Shown here piece after piece: positions 1 through 10,105 of a stretch of 64,000 nucleotides of DNA. Location: assembly GCF_900182615.1 (NCBI RefSeq), contig NZ_FXTE01000001.1, positions 744,001-808,000 of the forward strand, in the 5' to 3' direction. The DNA is from Ruegeria faecimaris (GTDB lineage: Bacteria > Pseudomonadota > Alphaproteobacteria > Rhodobacterales > Rhodobacteraceae). Both the position numbers and the translations under genes were made by a program. The notes beneath the pieces are model-generated. The model did no database searches and was not told the origin of the DNA. It worked only from the letters and a program-made list of their open reading frames with translations. Every line of letters begins with the position of its first letter. The stretch's first letter is position 1.

Positions 1-145
1 TCGTTAACTGCCGGAGGTGATGACCAGATTTCATTCAAATTCATAAACACTCATGAAGCGAGAGTTCGGGGAGAACCCGATTAAGGCAACACCCGCTTAG
101 GTTGTGTAACAAATTGGGCAACATTAATCCGACAAGTGGAGCCCA

Positions 146-457
146 ATGATGCAGGACCTGATGACCATGATTTCCGCCCTCCGCCGCCCCCGCCTATTGG
201 CGCGGGCAGCCAAACACGGCGCACAGGACTATGATCGGGACCGCCACCTGCAACGCATACTTGGGTACGGATCGCTACCTGGGTCGGGTGCGGCGCTGAT
301 GCGTTTGATGGATATTGAACGAGAGGTTAACGCGCAGAGACTGGCAGAAGATGCAGGCTATTCGCTGGTCCGTCATTTGGACCTTCTGATCGCGCTATTG
401 GGTGAGGCGCAGCTGTACAAAGCCAGCCGCGCCTCACAGTTTTCAGTTATCAGCTGA
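146..457 (+). CDS. DUF6477 family protein
   Basis: A 103-residue basic protein that I recognise as the DUF6477 family, small proteins of unknown function conserved in Rhodobacterales. It opens with a short Met-rich stretch, has an Arg-rich segment near residues 12-30 and a mostly helical remainder; I see no signal peptide, membrane segment or metal motif. Two adjacent ATG codons (146 and 149) follow a weak GTGGAG ribosome site, so the start could be either. Its stop overlaps the stop of the convergent methyltransferase gene by eight bases. No function can be given. Confidence 0.8.
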   Translation: MMQDLMTMISALRRPRLLARAAKHGAQDYDRDRHLQRILGYGSLPGSGAALMRLMDIEREVNAQRLAEDAGYSLVRHLDLLIALLGEAQLYKASRASQFSVIS

Positions 458-1994
458 AAGCGTCCGGCATAGAGGCCTTTTTCTTTTCAACATATTCGGT
501 CAAAGCGCTGTGAATTCCCGGGTCGAGTTCCGGTTGCTTGTAGTTGGCAATCAAATGCTCGACCCGAGACGAGGCCAACTGCCGCGTATCGCGCGCGCCC
601 TCGTCTTCCCAGGTTTCGTAAGGTTTGTAGTCCAGCAGGTCGGACTTCCAGAACGCCTCTTTGAAGTTTGCCTGCGTATGGGCACATCCCAGATAGTGGC
701 CACCCGGGCCGACCTCGCGGATTGCGTCCATGGCCTGAGCGTTCTCATCATAGGCCACACCCTTGGCCAGACCGTGCAGAACGCCAAGTTGATCTGCGTC
801 CATGACGAACTTTTCAAAGTCCGCAACCAGGCCACCTTCAAGCCAGCCGCAGGAATGCAGCATGAAGTTCACACCCGCCATCAGCCCCATGTTCAGCGAG
901 TTCGCGGTCTCATAAGCGGCCTGCGCATCGGGCAGTTTCGAGCCACAGAACGACCCGGCTGAGCGGAACGGCAGACCCAGACGCCGCGCCAGCTGTCCCG
1001 CGCCATAGGTAACCATTGACGCCTCGGGTGTGCCAAAGGTTGGCGCGCCTGAGTTCATGTCGATCGACGAAACGAAAGCACCAAAGATAGCAGGCGCTCC
1101 CGGGCGGATGATCTGACTGTACGCGACACCGGCCAAAACTTCGGCCAGAACCTGTGTCAATGTCCCCGCTATCGAAACCGGCGCCATCGCACCACCGACG
1201 ATGAACGGCGAGATGATGCAGGCCTGATTATTCCTGGCGTAGACTTCCAGCGACCCCATCATCACATCGTCGAAGGTCATCGGCGAGTTGATGTTGGTCA
1301 GCGAAGTCATGACCGTGTTTTCCTGAACAAACTCTTTGCCGAACAGGATCTCACACATTTCCACCGAATCCTGAGCGCGACTGGGATCGGTGACCGAGCC
1401 CATGAATGGCTTGTCCGATAAGGTCATATGCGCCATCAGCATGTCCAGGTGACGCTTGTTCACCGGAACGTCTGTGGGTTCGCACACAGTACCGCCCGAG
1501 TGGTGCAGCCACTTTGACATGTAAGCAAGTTTCACGAACTTGTTGAAATCGTCCATGGTCGCATAGCGACGGCCACCTTGCGCATCACGCACGAACGGAG
1601 GGCCATAGACCGGCGCCAGAACCAGATTGCGACCGCCGATGACCACGGACTTTTCAGGGTTTCTTGCGTGCTGCGTGAACTCGCTTGGCGCAGTTTTGAT
1701 CAACTCGCGCGCAAGGCCGCGTGGGATGCGCACCCGTTCGCCATCCACATCGGCGCCCGCGTCTTTCCAACGTTCCAGCGCCGCAGGGTTGTCGACAAAA
1801 TTGACGCCGACTTCGGCCAGAAGCGTTTCCGCATTTGTTTCGATGATCTGCAACGCTTCTTCGTTGAGAACCTCGAAATTCGGAATATTGCGTTCGATGT
1901 ACTTTGCGGTCTCGATACGAACCGCTGTACGTTCGGCCCGGCGGGCAGCGCCACCGCCACCTCTCGCCCTGCGCCGGGTGTTTGCCTCTGTCAT
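450..1994 (-). CDS. Trimethylamine methyltransferase (MttB) family protein, non-pyrrolysine type
   Basis: A 514-residue member of the MttB superfamily. Characterised members move a methyl group from a quaternary or tertiary amine (trimethylamine, glycine betaine and related compounds) to a corrinoid protein. The N-terminal 25 residues are Arg/Gly/Ala-rich; the rest is a continuous MttB-like TIM barrel including the GGHYLGCAHTQ stretch near residue 430. No in-frame amber codon interrupts it, so it belongs with the non-pyrrolysine homologues such as glycine betaine methyltransferase MtgB, not with true trimethylamine MttB. No corrinoid protein or reactivase gene lies beside it; guaA is divergent on the 5' side. 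The substrate cannot be read from sequence; a quaternary amine is the family-based guess. Confidence 0.85.
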   Translation of the reverse strand: MTEANTRRRARGGGGAARRAERTAVRIETAKYIERNIPNFEVLNEEALQIIETNAETLLAEVGVNFVDNPAALERWKDAGADVDGERVRIPRGLARELIKTAPSEFTQHARNPEKSVVIGGRNLVLAPVYGPPFVRDAQGGRRYATMDDFNKFVKLAYMSKWLHHSGGTVCEPTDVPVNKRHLDMLMAHMTLSDKPFMGSVTDPSRAQDSVEMCEILFGKEFVQENTVMTSLTNINSPMTFDDVMMGSLEVYARNNQACIISPFIVGGAMAPVSIAGTLTQVLAEVLAGVAYSQIIRPGAPAIFGAFVSSIDMNSGAPTFGTPEASMVTYGAGQLARRLGLPFRSAGSFCGSKLPDAQAAYETANSLNMGLMAGVNFMLHSCGWLEGGLVADFEKFVMDADQLGVLHGLAKGVAYDENAQAMDAIREVGPGGHYLGCAHTQANFKEAFWKSDLLDYKPYETWEDEGARDTRQLASSRVEHLIANYKQPELDPGIHSALTEYVEKKKASMPDAFS

Positions 1995-2271
1995 GAGAAA
2001 ATCCCGTATCAGTTGTTGAATTTACATGTGTGTTACAGGAACCCGCCGCAATGGCAGTCGTGGATAACGGCGCTATAGGGGAAAAAGCGACAAAATGTCG
2101 GGGACAACCGCCACAAAATGACCCAGCACATGTTTTTGAAGTCGCGCGGCTCTTCGTCATTCGCTTCGGGACCGTCCACCAGACAAGCGGGCCCTAACCG
2201 CGACCAACTGGCGTGTCTATACCACTTGAAATCCCTTGCGCTTATCATCTTCGCAACCTAGTAGCAGAACC

Positions 2272-3831
2272 ATGACCCAAGACACCCATGACCGCCTTCT
2301 GATCATCGACTTCGGCAGCCAGGTAACGCAGCTGATTGCGCGCCGCCTGCGTGAGCTGAATGTTTATTGTGAAATCCATCCCTATCAGAATGTTACGACG
2401 GACTTTGTTCGGAAAATGGCCCCAAAGGCCGTTATTTTCTCGGGCGGTCCCGATAGCGTGACACGAGAAGGGTCTCCGCGGGTCCCGCAGGAAATCTTTG
2501 ACATTGGCGTTCCCATCCTTGGTATCTGCTATGGGCAGCAAGTGATGATGCACCAGTTGGGCGGCAAGGTCGAAAGCGGCCATGGCACCGCAGAGTTCGG
2601 CCGCGCCTTTGTGACCCCCAAAGGCCAACTGGATATTCTCGATGGCTGGTTCACCGACGGCGATGAACAGGTCTGGATGAGTCACGGCGACCATGTCAGT
2701 GAAATCGCGCCGGGGTTTCAGGTTTATGGCACCTCGCCCAACGCACCGTTTGCGATCACTGCAGACACGTCCCGCCATTTTTATGCAGTTCAGTTCCATC
2801 CCGAGGTGCACCACACACCAAAGGGCGCCAAGCTTTATGAGAATTTTGTAAAGCTCGCCGGGTTCAGCGGCGATTGGACCATGGGTGCCTATCGCGAGCA
2901 GATGATCGCGACAATCCGCGAACAAGTGGGCGATAAACAAGTGATCTGCGGTCTGTCCGGAGGTGTCGATAGTTCGGTCGCGGCGATCCTGATCCACGAG
3001 GCGATTGGCGACCAGCTGACCTGTGTGTTCGTTGATCACGGCCTGTTGCGCAAGAACGAGGCTGACGAAGTCGTCGGCATGTTCCGCGACAACTATAATA
3101 TTCGGCTTATCCACGCGGATGAAAGCGATCTGTTCCTAGGTGAGCTTGAGGGGCAAAGCGACCCGGAAACCAAGCGCAAGATAATTGGCAAGCTGTTCAT
3201 CGACGTGTTCCAGAAACATGCCGACACGATCGACGGGGCCGAATTCCTGGCCCAAGGTACCCTCTACCCTGATGTGATCGAATCCGTTTCGTTCTCGGGC
3301 GGGCCTTCGGTCACGATCAAAAGTCACCACAATGTTGGTGGTCTGCCAGAGAAAATGGGTCTGAAACTGGTCGAACCGCTGCGCGAACTGTTCAAGGACG
3401 AGGTCCGCGCATTGGGGCGCGAGCTGGGTCTGCCCCAAAGCTTTATCGGCCGCCACCCCTTCCCCGGCCCTGGTCTGGCAATCCGTTGCCCCGGTGAAAT
3501 CACCCGCGAAAAACTAGATATCCTGCGCGAAGCCGATGCGATCTATATCGACCAGATTCGCAAACATGGGCTTTATGATGATATCTGGCAGGCCTTCGTG
3601 GCGATCCTGCCGGTTCGGACCGTCGGTGTCATGGGCGATGGCCGCACGTACGACTATGCCTGCGCCCTGCGGGCAGTTACCTCAGTCGACGGAATGACCG
3701 CCGACTATTACCCGTTCAGTCATGAATTCCTGGGCGAAACCGCCACCCGGATCATCAATGAGGTCAAAGGCATCAACCGATGCACCTATGACATCACGTC
3801 GAAGCCTCCGGGCACAATCGAGTGGGAATGA
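2272..3831 (+). CDS. guaA: GMP synthase (glutamine-hydrolysing)
   Basis: Final step of GMP synthesis: converts XMP, ATP and glutamine to GMP. At 519 residues it has the usual length. The class I glutamine amidotransferase domain (about residues 8-200) has its nucleophile in GICYGQQ (Cys87) and its His/Glu pair in QFHPEVHHT. The ATP-pyrophosphatase domain follows with the PP-loop GLSGGVDSS near residue 233, and the GMP synthase dimerisation domain ends with the typical PPGTIEWE tail. The chosen ATG gives the canonical start [15 protein letters not shown]; an in-frame ATG 36 bases upstream adds an unsupported tail. Monocistronic: a strong terminator follows directly. Housekeeping, essentially certain. 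Confidence 0.97.
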   Translation: MTQDTHDRLLIIDFGSQVTQLIARRLRELNVYCEIHPYQNVTTDFVRKMAPKAVIFSGGPDSVTREGSPRVPQEIFDIGVPILGICYGQQVMMHQLGGKVESGHGTAEFGRAFVTPKGQLDILDGWFTDGDEQVWMSHGDHVSEIAPGFQVYGTSPNAPFAITADTSRHFYAVQFHPEVHHTPKGAKLYENFVKLAGFSGDWTMGAYREQMIATIREQVGDKQVICGLSGGVDSSVAAILIHEAIGDQLTCVFVDHGLLRKNEADEVVGMFRDNYNIRLIHADESDLFLGELEGQSDPETKRKIIGKLFIDVFQKHADTIDGAEFLAQGTLYPDVIESVSFSGGPSVTIKSHHNVGGLPEKMGLKLVEPLRELFKDEVRALGRELGLPQSFIGRHPFPGPGLAIRCPGEITREKLDILREADAIYIDQIRKHGLYDDIWQAFVAILPVRTVGVMGDGRTYDYACALRAVTSVDGMTADYYPFSHEFLGETATRIINEVKGINRCTYDITSKPPGTIEWE

Positions 3832-3835
3832 AAAC

Positions 3836-3862
3836 AAGCCGGGCCAGCGCCCGGCTTTTTTG
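3836..3862 (+). terminator. Rho-independent terminator of guaA
   Basis: A perfect 9-bp stem, AAGCCGGGC (3836-3844) with GCCCGGCTT (3849-3857), closes a CAGC loop and runs into a T tract. It starts five bases after the guaA stop. Confidence 0.9.
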
Positions 3863-3927
3863 TTTCTGCGACACAAATATTTAGTTACCAATCAACATCG
3901 TAGAACTCCTAGTGCGCGGGCAACTCA

Positions 3928-4827
3928 ATGGAAAGCAGCAAACCCCAAATCGGCAAAGCCGCGCTGTGGATGATCGGGGCGATCGCATCCTTTACGTCTA
4001 TGGCCGTGGCCGGACGTGAGCTGAGCGTCACCCATGACACCTTTGAGATCATGTTTTATCGCAGCCTGGTCGGCATGTGCGTGGTCAGCCTTGTCCTGAC
4101 GGTTACGGGAAAGTGGCATCAGGTATCGACCGAACGGATTGGCCTCCACGGGGTACGAAATACCCTGCATTTCACCGGTCAGAATCTCTGGTTCTACGCT
4201 GTTTCCGTGGCACCACTGGCACAGGTCTTTGCACTTGAGTTTACGCAACCGATCTGGGTGATCCTGCTGTCCCCGATGCTGCTGGCCGAACGGTTGACAG
4301 TCGTGCGGGTCCTTTCAGCACTTATCGGTTTTGCTGGTATCCTTATAGTCGCACGACCGGGGGCTGTTCCGTTAAGCGCAGGAATTGTCGCCGCCGCGAT
4401 GTCGGCGGTGTTCTTCGCTTTGACTACAATTTCCACCAAAAAACTAACGCGTTCTGCAAGCATCGGGTGTATCATGTTCTGGCTGACCGTTATACAGGCC
4501 GGTCTTGGGCTGGCAGCCTCTGCGATCGACGGAGAACTTGCGTTACCAACGATGGCAACCGCGCCTTGGCTTTTGCTTGTAGGGCTTGCAGGCCTATTAG
4601 CGCATTTCTGCATTACGAATGCACTCTCAATCGCACCGGCTACGGTTGTGATCCCATTCGATTTTGCGCGCCTTCCTACAATCGCGATTGTCGGTATGCT
4701 TTTCTATCATGAGGCTCTCGATCAGTGGACGCTCGTGGGGGCTGCTGTCATTTTTGTGGGTATCTTCCTTAACGTTCAGTCGGAAAACCGTAACAGTTTA
4801 GCAACAGATTCTCGCAACACTCACTAA
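3928..4827 (+). CDS. DMT-superfamily (EamA) transporter
   Basis: A 299-residue integral membrane protein with about ten hydrophobic segments arranged as two repeats of five, the layout of EamA-domain drug/metabolite transporters. Family members mostly export amino acids, nucleotides or other metabolites; the substrate cannot be told here. The N-terminus is cytoplasmic with a short polar head, and the C-terminal tail is polar (SENRNSLATDSRNTH). It stands alone between the guaA terminator and the FadL-like gene; no regulator adjoins it. Confidence 0.85.
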   Translation: MESSKPQIGKAALWMIGAIASFTSMAVAGRELSVTHDTFEIMFYRSLVGMCVVSLVLTVTGKWHQVSTERIGLHGVRNTLHFTGQNLWFYAVSVAPLAQVFALEFTQPIWVILLSPMLLAERLTVVRVLSALIGFAGILIVARPGAVPLSAGIVAAAMSAVFFALTTISTKKLTRSASIGCIMFWLTVIQAGLGLAASAIDGELALPTMATAPWLLLVGLAGLLAHFCITNALSIAPATVVIPFDFARLPTIAIVGMLFYHEALDQWTLVGAAVIFVGIFLNVQSENRNSLATDSRNTH

Positions 4828-4952
4828 GGGTAACGTTCAGTCACCCGTTGACCACCTATTGTAGAGAGAGTGAAATCCACCTGTAAGAATAACTCGGTTG
4901 TGCGCAGACACCACAAATTCGCGCAACTTAGCGACATAATTGGGAGGAATGG

Positions 4953-6077
4953 ATGAAGAAGACGCTTCTACAGGCGTGTGCTTTGTGCGTGGGCGCAACA
5001 AGCATTCAAGCCGGTGGTCTGGACCGTAGTGGACAGGGAATCAATATCATTTTCGAAGAGGGATCCGTGGTCCAACTTCGTCTTGGATATGCTTCACCCG
5101 ACGTAAGCGGTGAACAAAATGGCGTAGAATCAGGTGATGTGTCGAATGCTTTCTTCTCACCGGGCCTGGCTTACAAACGTTCATTTACTGACAAACTGGA
5201 CTTTGCGCTGATCTATGACGAACCATTCGGTGCGGATATTGGGTATTCCGCCGACTATCCCCTGTCGCAGAATCCAACTGCAGCGTTTGGAGGACGCAGC
5301 GGGATTCTGAGAGCCAGCGCTGATGTCGACTCCCTCACCGCATTGCTGCGCTACAAGCTTGACGGTGGCTTCAGCGCCATTGGCGGTATTCGCGCGCAAC
5401 GTGCTAGCGCAAAAGTCGTTGTACCGGCAGCAGCCGGATACGAATTTGACGCGGATGCCGATACTGACTTTGGTTATCTCGTCGGGGTTGCCTGGGAAAA
5501 ACCTGAAATCGCAGCTCGGGTTTCGCTGGTCTACAACTCCAAGATCACTCACGATCTGTCGTCGACCGAGTCGTTCAACGTAGTGCCGCCCGTCCCCGCC
5601 GGGTTGCAAACAATCGATGACACGACCAGGGTCGAGACACCGCAATCCATCAACCTGGATTTCCAGACCGGGGTTGCCCCAAAAACGCTGGTGTTCGGAT
5701 CGATCCGCTGGGTTGACTGGCCTCAGACAGTAGTGGCACCTGCCGCCTATGTCGGGATCGTTGGGGACAACCTCGTCGACTTTGACGACGACACATTCAC
5801 CTATACTCTTGGAATGGGATATCAGTTCTCAGAGGCTTTTTCTGGCGCGATATCCACATCTTACGAAAAGTCGAATGGTACCGAAGTATCAAACTTGGGG
5901 CCGACTGACGGTTTCTGGAGCATTGGCGTAGGCGGTACTTACACCGTGGAAAATGCTCAGATCTCGGGCGGTGTCCGTTATACGGACATTGGCGATGCGA
6001 CAACCACCACGGGTGGTGAATTCAGCGGCAACTCTGCCTGGAGCGTCGGCCTTCAGTTGACCTACTCTCTGAACTGA
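4953..6077 (+). CDS. OmpP1/FadL family outer membrane transport protein
   Basis: A 374-residue outer membrane beta-barrel protein of the FadL/TodX group, which lets hydrophobic compounds such as long-chain fatty acids cross the outer membrane. A signal peptide occupies roughly residues 1-20 with cleavage near SIQAGG. The mature part shows alternating amphipathic strands and ends in an aromatic/hydrophobic strand (VGLQLTYSLN), as barrel proteins do. The GGLDRSG start of the mature chain matches the N-terminal hatch of FadL proteins. A GGGAGG ribosome site lies six bases before the ATG. It is monocistronic with its own terminator; the ligand is unknown. Confidence 0.88.
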   Translation: MKKTLLQACALCVGATSIQAGGLDRSGQGINIIFEEGSVVQLRLGYASPDVSGEQNGVESGDVSNAFFSPGLAYKRSFTDKLDFALIYDEPFGADIGYSADYPLSQNPTAAFGGRSGILRASADVDSLTALLRYKLDGGFSAIGGIRAQRASAKVVVPAAAGYEFDADADTDFGYLVGVAWEKPEIAARVSLVYNSKITHDLSSTESFNVVPPVPAGLQTIDDTTRVETPQSINLDFQTGVAPKTLVFGSIRWVDWPQTVVAPAAYVGIVGDNLVDFDDDTFTYTLGMGYQFSEAFSGAISTSYEKSNGTEVSNLGPTDGFWSIGVGGTYTVENAQISGGVRYTDIGDATTTTGGEFSGNSAWSVGLQLTYSLN

Positions 6078-6099
6078 TCAGCGGCAAAACTGTTCACAA

Positions 6100-6127
6100 G
6101 GCTCCGCCCTCCGGCGGAGCCTTTTTT
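6100..6127 (+). terminator. Rho-independent terminator of the FadL-like gene
   Basis: A perfect 9-bp GC-rich stem, GGCTCCGCC (6100-6108) with GGCGGAGCC (6113-6121), has a CTCC loop and is followed by six T residues. It lies about 20 bases after the stop codon. Confidence 0.92.
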
Positions 6128-6309
6128 GCATAGATCCGCATGATCACGAATTGAGATGATGCGGTCCTGCGTGGCAAGGAACAGATATCTACTCCCATTC
6201 TGGCATAACGAAACCTGTGCCCAAGACTGTTGGTTCTAAACAACCGCGCACGCGCGATTGACGCCGCCTCCCACCCGTTTTAGCAAGGTCGGAAAAGGGA
6301 TAGTGGACA

Positions 6310-7182
6310 ATGATCTACAACTCGGCAAAAGACTGGCGGGAAGCCGCGCGCAAAAAGGTGCTGTTTTTTGGCATGTCAGGCCTGGGAAAGACCTATGTGT
6401 CCAACGTTCTGCGCGATTCCGGGGACTGGTTCCACTATTCGGTCGATTACCGGATCGGCACGCGATACATGGGCGAGTATATCATCGACAACGCCAAAGC
6501 CGAGGCCATGAAGGTCCCTTTCCTGCGTGACCTGCTGTTGTCTGATTCCATTTACATCGGATCAAATATCTCGTTCGAGAACTTGACCCCTGTCGCCGCC
6601 TATCTGGGAAAACCGGGCAACCCGGCACAGGGCGGCATGGAGCTGACCGAATATAAACGCCGTCAGGAACAATTCCGTTTGGCAGAAATTCACGCTCTGT
6701 TGGATACCGAGTATTTCGTGGATCGGGCGCAGAGATTGTACCAATACCCGCATTTCATTTGCGATACTGGCGGTTCGATCTGCGAATGGGTTGATCCCGA
6801 CGATCCGCGCGATCAGGTCCTGACTGAGCTGTCGCGCCACACGCTGATGATTTGGATCAAAGGTGATGACGACCACACGTCCGAGCTGATCAGGCGCTTT
6901 GACCGTGCGCCCAAGCCCATGTCTTATCAGCCCGAATTCCTGACACGTGTCTGGGACGAATATCTGACCCAACAAGGCTGTTCCGCCGAACAGGTCGATC
7001 CCAACGCATTCATTCGCTGGACCTATGCCAAAGCTCTTGCGCACCGGCAACCGAGATACAGGGCAATGGCCGACAACTGGGGTCTGACGATCGCTGCCAG
7101 CGACATGCACAGTATTCGCGACGACGGTGATTTCGATGAGTTGATCGAACGTGCACTTGAGACCCGGCCAAAGCGCGATTAA
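6310..7182 (+). CDS. Uncharacterised P-loop ATPase/kinase-like protein next to metA
   Basis: A 290-residue soluble protein with a clear Walker A motif, GMSGLGKT, at about residues 21-28 and a following SVDYRIGTRY segment that recalls the acidic DxDxxIG region of shikimate-kinase-like P-loop kinases. Later segments include CDTGGSICEWVDPDD and MIWIKGDDDHTSELIRRF. I recognise no characterised family; it resembles conserved hypothetical ATPases annotated in Rhodobacterales. It sits 39 bases upstream of metA on the same strand and is probably cotranscribed, so a link to methionine or acyl-homoserine metabolism is possible but only inferred. Confidence 0.7.
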   Translation: MIYNSAKDWREAARKKVLFFGMSGLGKTYVSNVLRDSGDWFHYSVDYRIGTRYMGEYIIDNAKAEAMKVPFLRDLLLSDSIYIGSNISFENLTPVAAYLGKPGNPAQGGMELTEYKRRQEQFRLAEIHALLDTEYFVDRAQRLYQYPHFICDTGGSICEWVDPDDPRDQVLTELSRHTLMIWIKGDDDHTSELIRRFDRAPKPMSYQPEFLTRVWDEYLTQQGCSAEQVDPNAFIRWTYAKALAHRQPRYRAMADNWGLTIAASDMHSIRDDGDFDELIERALETRPKRD

Positions 7183-7221
7183 CTACGGCACTTACACTCT
7201 CAAACCAAAGGCTTGCATCCG

Positions 7222-8139
7222 ATGCCGATCAAGATTCCCTCTGACCTGCCTGCATATGACGTTCTCACCAATGAGGGCGTCATGGTCATGTCCGAGGATC
7301 AGGCAATGCGTCAGGATATTCGCCCCCTTCGGATCGGGTTGCTGAATCTGATGCCCAAGAAGATTCAGACCGAAAACCAGTTCGCTCGCCTCATCGGTGC
7401 AACCCCACTGCAGATCGACCTATCGCTGATCCGTATGACCGAACATCGGACCAAAAACACCGCAGCCGAGCATATGGCCGAGTTCTACCGCCCGTTTCAG
7501 GAGGTAAGGGACCAAAAATTTGACGGCCTGATCATCACCGGCGCCCCGATCGAACATCTTGAATTCGAGGATGTCACCTATTGGGAAGAGATCAGCGAAG
7601 TATTTGACTGGACCCAGACAAATGTCCATTCGACCTTTGGCGTGTGCTGGGGCGGAATGGCGATGATCAACCATTTCCATGGGGTGCGTAAACATATGTT
7701 GGACGCCAAGGCTTTCGGATGTTTCCGGCACCGCAATCTGGCCCCCTCCTCACCGTTTCTGCGCGGGTTTTCCGATGATTGCGTCATCCCGGTCAGCCGG
7801 TGGACCGAGATGAAGCAGGCCGAAATCGACAACGCTACCGGCCTGACCACCCTGTTGGGAAGTGATGAGGCAGGCCCCTGCTTAGTCGAAGATAAGGACC
7901 ATCGTGCGATCTATATCTTCAACCACTTTGAATATGACAGTGATACGCTCAAGCAGGAATATGATCGCGATATCGACAACGGCACACCGATAAACGTGCC
8001 GATGAACTACTATCCAGACGACGACCCCTCGTGCCGGCCTCAGAACAGATGGCGCAGCCATGCGCACCTGCTCTATGGCAACTGGATTAACGAAATCTAT
8101 CAGACAACACCGTTCGATATGGATCAAATTGGTTCTTAA
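7222..8139 (+). CDS. metA: Homoserine O-acetyltransferase, MetA type
   Basis: First committed step of methionine synthesis: acylates homoserine. At 305 residues with the start [15 protein letters not shown] it aligns along the whole length with E. coli MetA. The catalytic Cys is at position 142 (FGVCWGGMA), the same number as in E. coli. Position 111, which sets acyl-CoA choice in this family, is Glu ([10 protein letters not shown]) rather than the Gly of succinyl-CoA enzymes, so acetyl-CoA is the predicted donor. The ATG at 7222 was preferred over a TTG nine bases upstream because the family begins MPIK. It follows the P-loop gene closely and overlaps the next hydrolase gene. I found no SAM-II-like riboswitch upstream. 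Confidence 0.93.
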   Translation: MPIKIPSDLPAYDVLTNEGVMVMSEDQAMRQDIRPLRIGLLNLMPKKIQTENQFARLIGATPLQIDLSLIRMTEHRTKNTAAEHMAEFYRPFQEVRDQKFDGLIITGAPIEHLEFEDVTYWEEISEVFDWTQTNVHSTFGVCWGGMAMINHFHGVRKHMLDAKAFGCFRHRNLAPSSPFLRGFSDDCVIPVSRWTEMKQAEIDNATGLTTLLGSDEAGPCLVEDKDHRAIYIFNHFEYDSDTLKQEYDRDIDNGTPINVPMNYYPDDDPSCRPQNRWRSHAHLLYGNWINEIYQTTPFDMDQIGS

Positions 8140-9082
8140 AACCATCATAGCTCTTGCCCTGTTGATTGCAGGCCTGGCCACCGTAACAACTTGGCGCGTG
8201 TCACGGAACGAAGCTGTAGCCGAGGCCAGTTTCCCACCCGAGGGTCAGCTGATCGACGTCGATGGAGTCAGCGTTCATGCCGTAGTCATGGGGCACGGGC
8301 CCGATGTCGTGCTGATCCACGGGTCCAGTGGCAACACTCGGGACATGACTTTTGCCCTCGCACCAATTCTGGCAGAAGATTTCCGTGTCATTGTTTTTGA
8401 CCGGCCCGGACTGGGGTATTCCGACAGCTTCAATCCGGACGGAGAAACCCTTGAAGAACAAACCGAAATCCTACGCCGTGCAGCTGTCAAGCTGGGCGCG
8501 GACAAACCCATTGTTGCAGGGCAAAGCTATGGCGGGTCGGTGTCGCTGGCCTGGGCGGTTACACAGCCCGAACACATCTCGGCGCTGGTGTTGATTGCCC
8601 CCGCCGCGATCCCTTGGGAAACGCCGCTGGATGGTTTCAACCGAATGGCCGCGACCAAGCCCGGAAACGCGCTTGTGCTGCCGTTGATCAACGCCTTTGT
8701 CCCCGATTGGTATGTCGAGCAGGCCCTAGACGGTGTCTTTTCCCCCCAAACTGCACCCGAAGGCTATGCCGAACATTTCGGCCCCGGGCTGACCATGCGC
8801 CCGGCTTCGATGCATGCCAACGCAATGCAACGCGCCAATCTGTTGGACGAAGTTCGTGCGCTGCAGCCGCGCTATAAGGATATTTCGGTCCCGACCGAGG
8901 TTGTGCATGGCACCGCCGACACAACGGTCGGGTTGGAATGGCATGCGGAACCCCTGATCGACCAAATCCCCGGCGCTGAACTGATCGAATTGCCGGGAAT
9001 TGGCCATATGCCACAGATCGTGGCCGCACCCGAAGTAGCGGCCGCAATCATCCGGGCTGCTCAGCGGGCGGGTTTGCGTTAA
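8129..9082 (+). CDS. Membrane-anchored alpha/beta hydrolase
   Basis: An alpha/beta-hydrolase-fold protein with one N-terminal hydrophobic segment ([20 protein letters not shown]), probably an inner-membrane anchor with the enzyme domain in the periplasm. The oxyanion region is LIHGSSGN, the nucleophile elbow is GQSYGGS, and the catalytic His lies in GIGHMPQ near the C-terminus. The fold is intact but the substrate is unknown. The start is uncertain: a TTG at 8129 overlaps metA by 11 bases, whereas ATG codons at 8060 and 8075 overlap it by 65-80 bases and add residues encoded inside conserved metA sequence. Likely read through from metA. Confidence 0.75.
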   Translation: MVLKTIIALALLIAGLATVTTWRVSRNEAVAEASFPPEGQLIDVDGVSVHAVVMGHGPDVVLIHGSSGNTRDMTFALAPILAEDFRVIVFDRPGLGYSDSFNPDGETLEEQTEILRRAAVKLGADKPIVAGQSYGGSVSLAWAVTQPEHISALVLIAPAAIPWETPLDGFNRMAATKPGNALVLPLINAFVPDWYVEQALDGVFSPQTAPEGYAEHFGPGLTMRPASMHANAMQRANLLDEVRALQPRYKDISVPTEVVHGTADTTVGLEWHAEPLIDQIPGAELIELPGIGHMPQIVAAPEVAAAIIRAAQRAGLR

Positions 9083-9092
9083 TTCCGAGGCT

Positions 9093-9116
9093 AATCCATA
9101 GTAAGATATGGATTTT
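9093..9116 (+). terminator. Short AT-rich hairpin, possible weak terminator
   Basis: AATCCATA (9093-9100) pairs perfectly with TATGGATT (9107-9114) around a GTAAGA loop, followed by only two more T residues. It lies between the hydrolase stop and ppk2. The T tract is short, so termination is uncertain. Confidence 0.45.
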
Positions 9117-9131
9117 ATCGCGAGGTGACTC

Positions 9132-10001
9132 ATGACACGAACTGGCAAAGGCACCATCGAAGAATATTACAAAAAACGTGCACCAGAAGAAGTCCGGAAC
9201 GAGATCAAAGAGGCTTATAAGGATGACATTCTGAACCCTACATACCCCTATGACGAACGCATGAAGCGTAAGGCGTATGAGAAACAAATGCAGTCCCTGC
9301 AGATCGAGCTTGTGAAAATGCAGCTTTGGGTGAAGGAAACTGGCCAGCGTGTCGCTGTTATCTTCGAAGGCCGCGATGCCGCAGGAAAAGGCGGGACGAT
9401 CAAGCGGTTCCGTGAGAACCTGAACCCGCGTGGGGCCCGGAACGTTGCGCTCAGCAAGCCATCAGATCAAGAGCGCAGCCAATGGTATTTTCAGCGCTAT
9501 ATCCCACATCTGCCCGCAGCCGGGGAAATCGTGTTCTTTGACCGCAGCTGGTATAACCGCGGCGTGGTGGAAAATGTGTTTGGGTTCTGCAACACAAAAC
9601 AGCGTGAACGCTTCTTCCGCCAGGTTCTGCCGTTAGAGACTGGCCTGTGTGACGATGGTATCCGCTTGTTCAAGTTCTGGTTGAACGTCGGACGGGCCGA
9701 GCAGTTGAACCGGTTTCTTGCACGCGAAACGGACCCATTGAAACACTGGAAGCTAAGCCCAATCGATATCGCTGGTTTGGACAAATGGGATGAATACTCT
9801 GCTTCGATTTCCGAGACCCTTACACGCAGTCACAGCGAAGCCTGCCCCTGGACCATAGTTCGTTCCGACGACAAGAAACGGGCAAGGCTGGCAGCAATCC
9901 GAACCGTGCTTCATGCGCTGGACTATGATGAAAAGGACAAAAATGCGATTGGCGATATCGACACCAAGATATGTGGCGGGCCAGATATCTGGGATGCCTG
10001 A
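9132..10001 (+). CDS. ppk2: Polyphosphate kinase 2
   Basis: A 289-residue PPK2-family enzyme, which moves phosphate between polyphosphate and nucleotides. The Walker A motif is [15 protein letters not shown] (near residues 78-92), the Walker B motif is [11 protein letters not shown], and the lid region follows it. Length and a single PPK2 domain fit class I enzymes, which phosphorylate nucleoside diphosphates using polyphosphate; the preferred nucleotide cannot be read. A GAGGTGA ribosome site precedes the ATG. No polyphosphatase or phosphate-transport genes are adjacent. Confidence 0.92.
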   Translation: MTRTGKGTIEEYYKKRAPEEVRNEIKEAYKDDILNPTYPYDERMKRKAYEKQMQSLQIELVKMQLWVKETGQRVAVIFEGRDAAGKGGTIKRFRENLNPRGARNVALSKPSDQERSQWYFQRYIPHLPAAGEIVFFDRSWYNRGVVENVFGFCNTKQRERFFRQVLPLETGLCDDGIRLFKFWLNVGRAEQLNRFLARETDPLKHWKLSPIDIAGLDKWDEYSASISETLTRSHSEACPWTIVRSDDKKRARLAAIRTVLHALDYDEKDKNAIGDIDTKICGGPDIWDA

Positions 10002-10105
10002 TCTTTCTTGCCGGCCAATATCATCACAAAGATTGGACGAATACGTGCTACCGGTTTATGTCTTAGTTCCTCAAGAATTGAACAAAAAAGGCGTCTGAAT
10101 CAGGG

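Noticed and set aside
450..1994. Pyrrolysine-containing MttB
   Set aside because: The reading frame has no internal amber codon, and no pyrrolysine genes are seen.
6128..7221. SAM-responsive riboswitch for metA
   Set aside because: I looked before the P-loop gene and before metA and found no pattern like SAM-II or related leaders; the 39-base gap before metA is too short.
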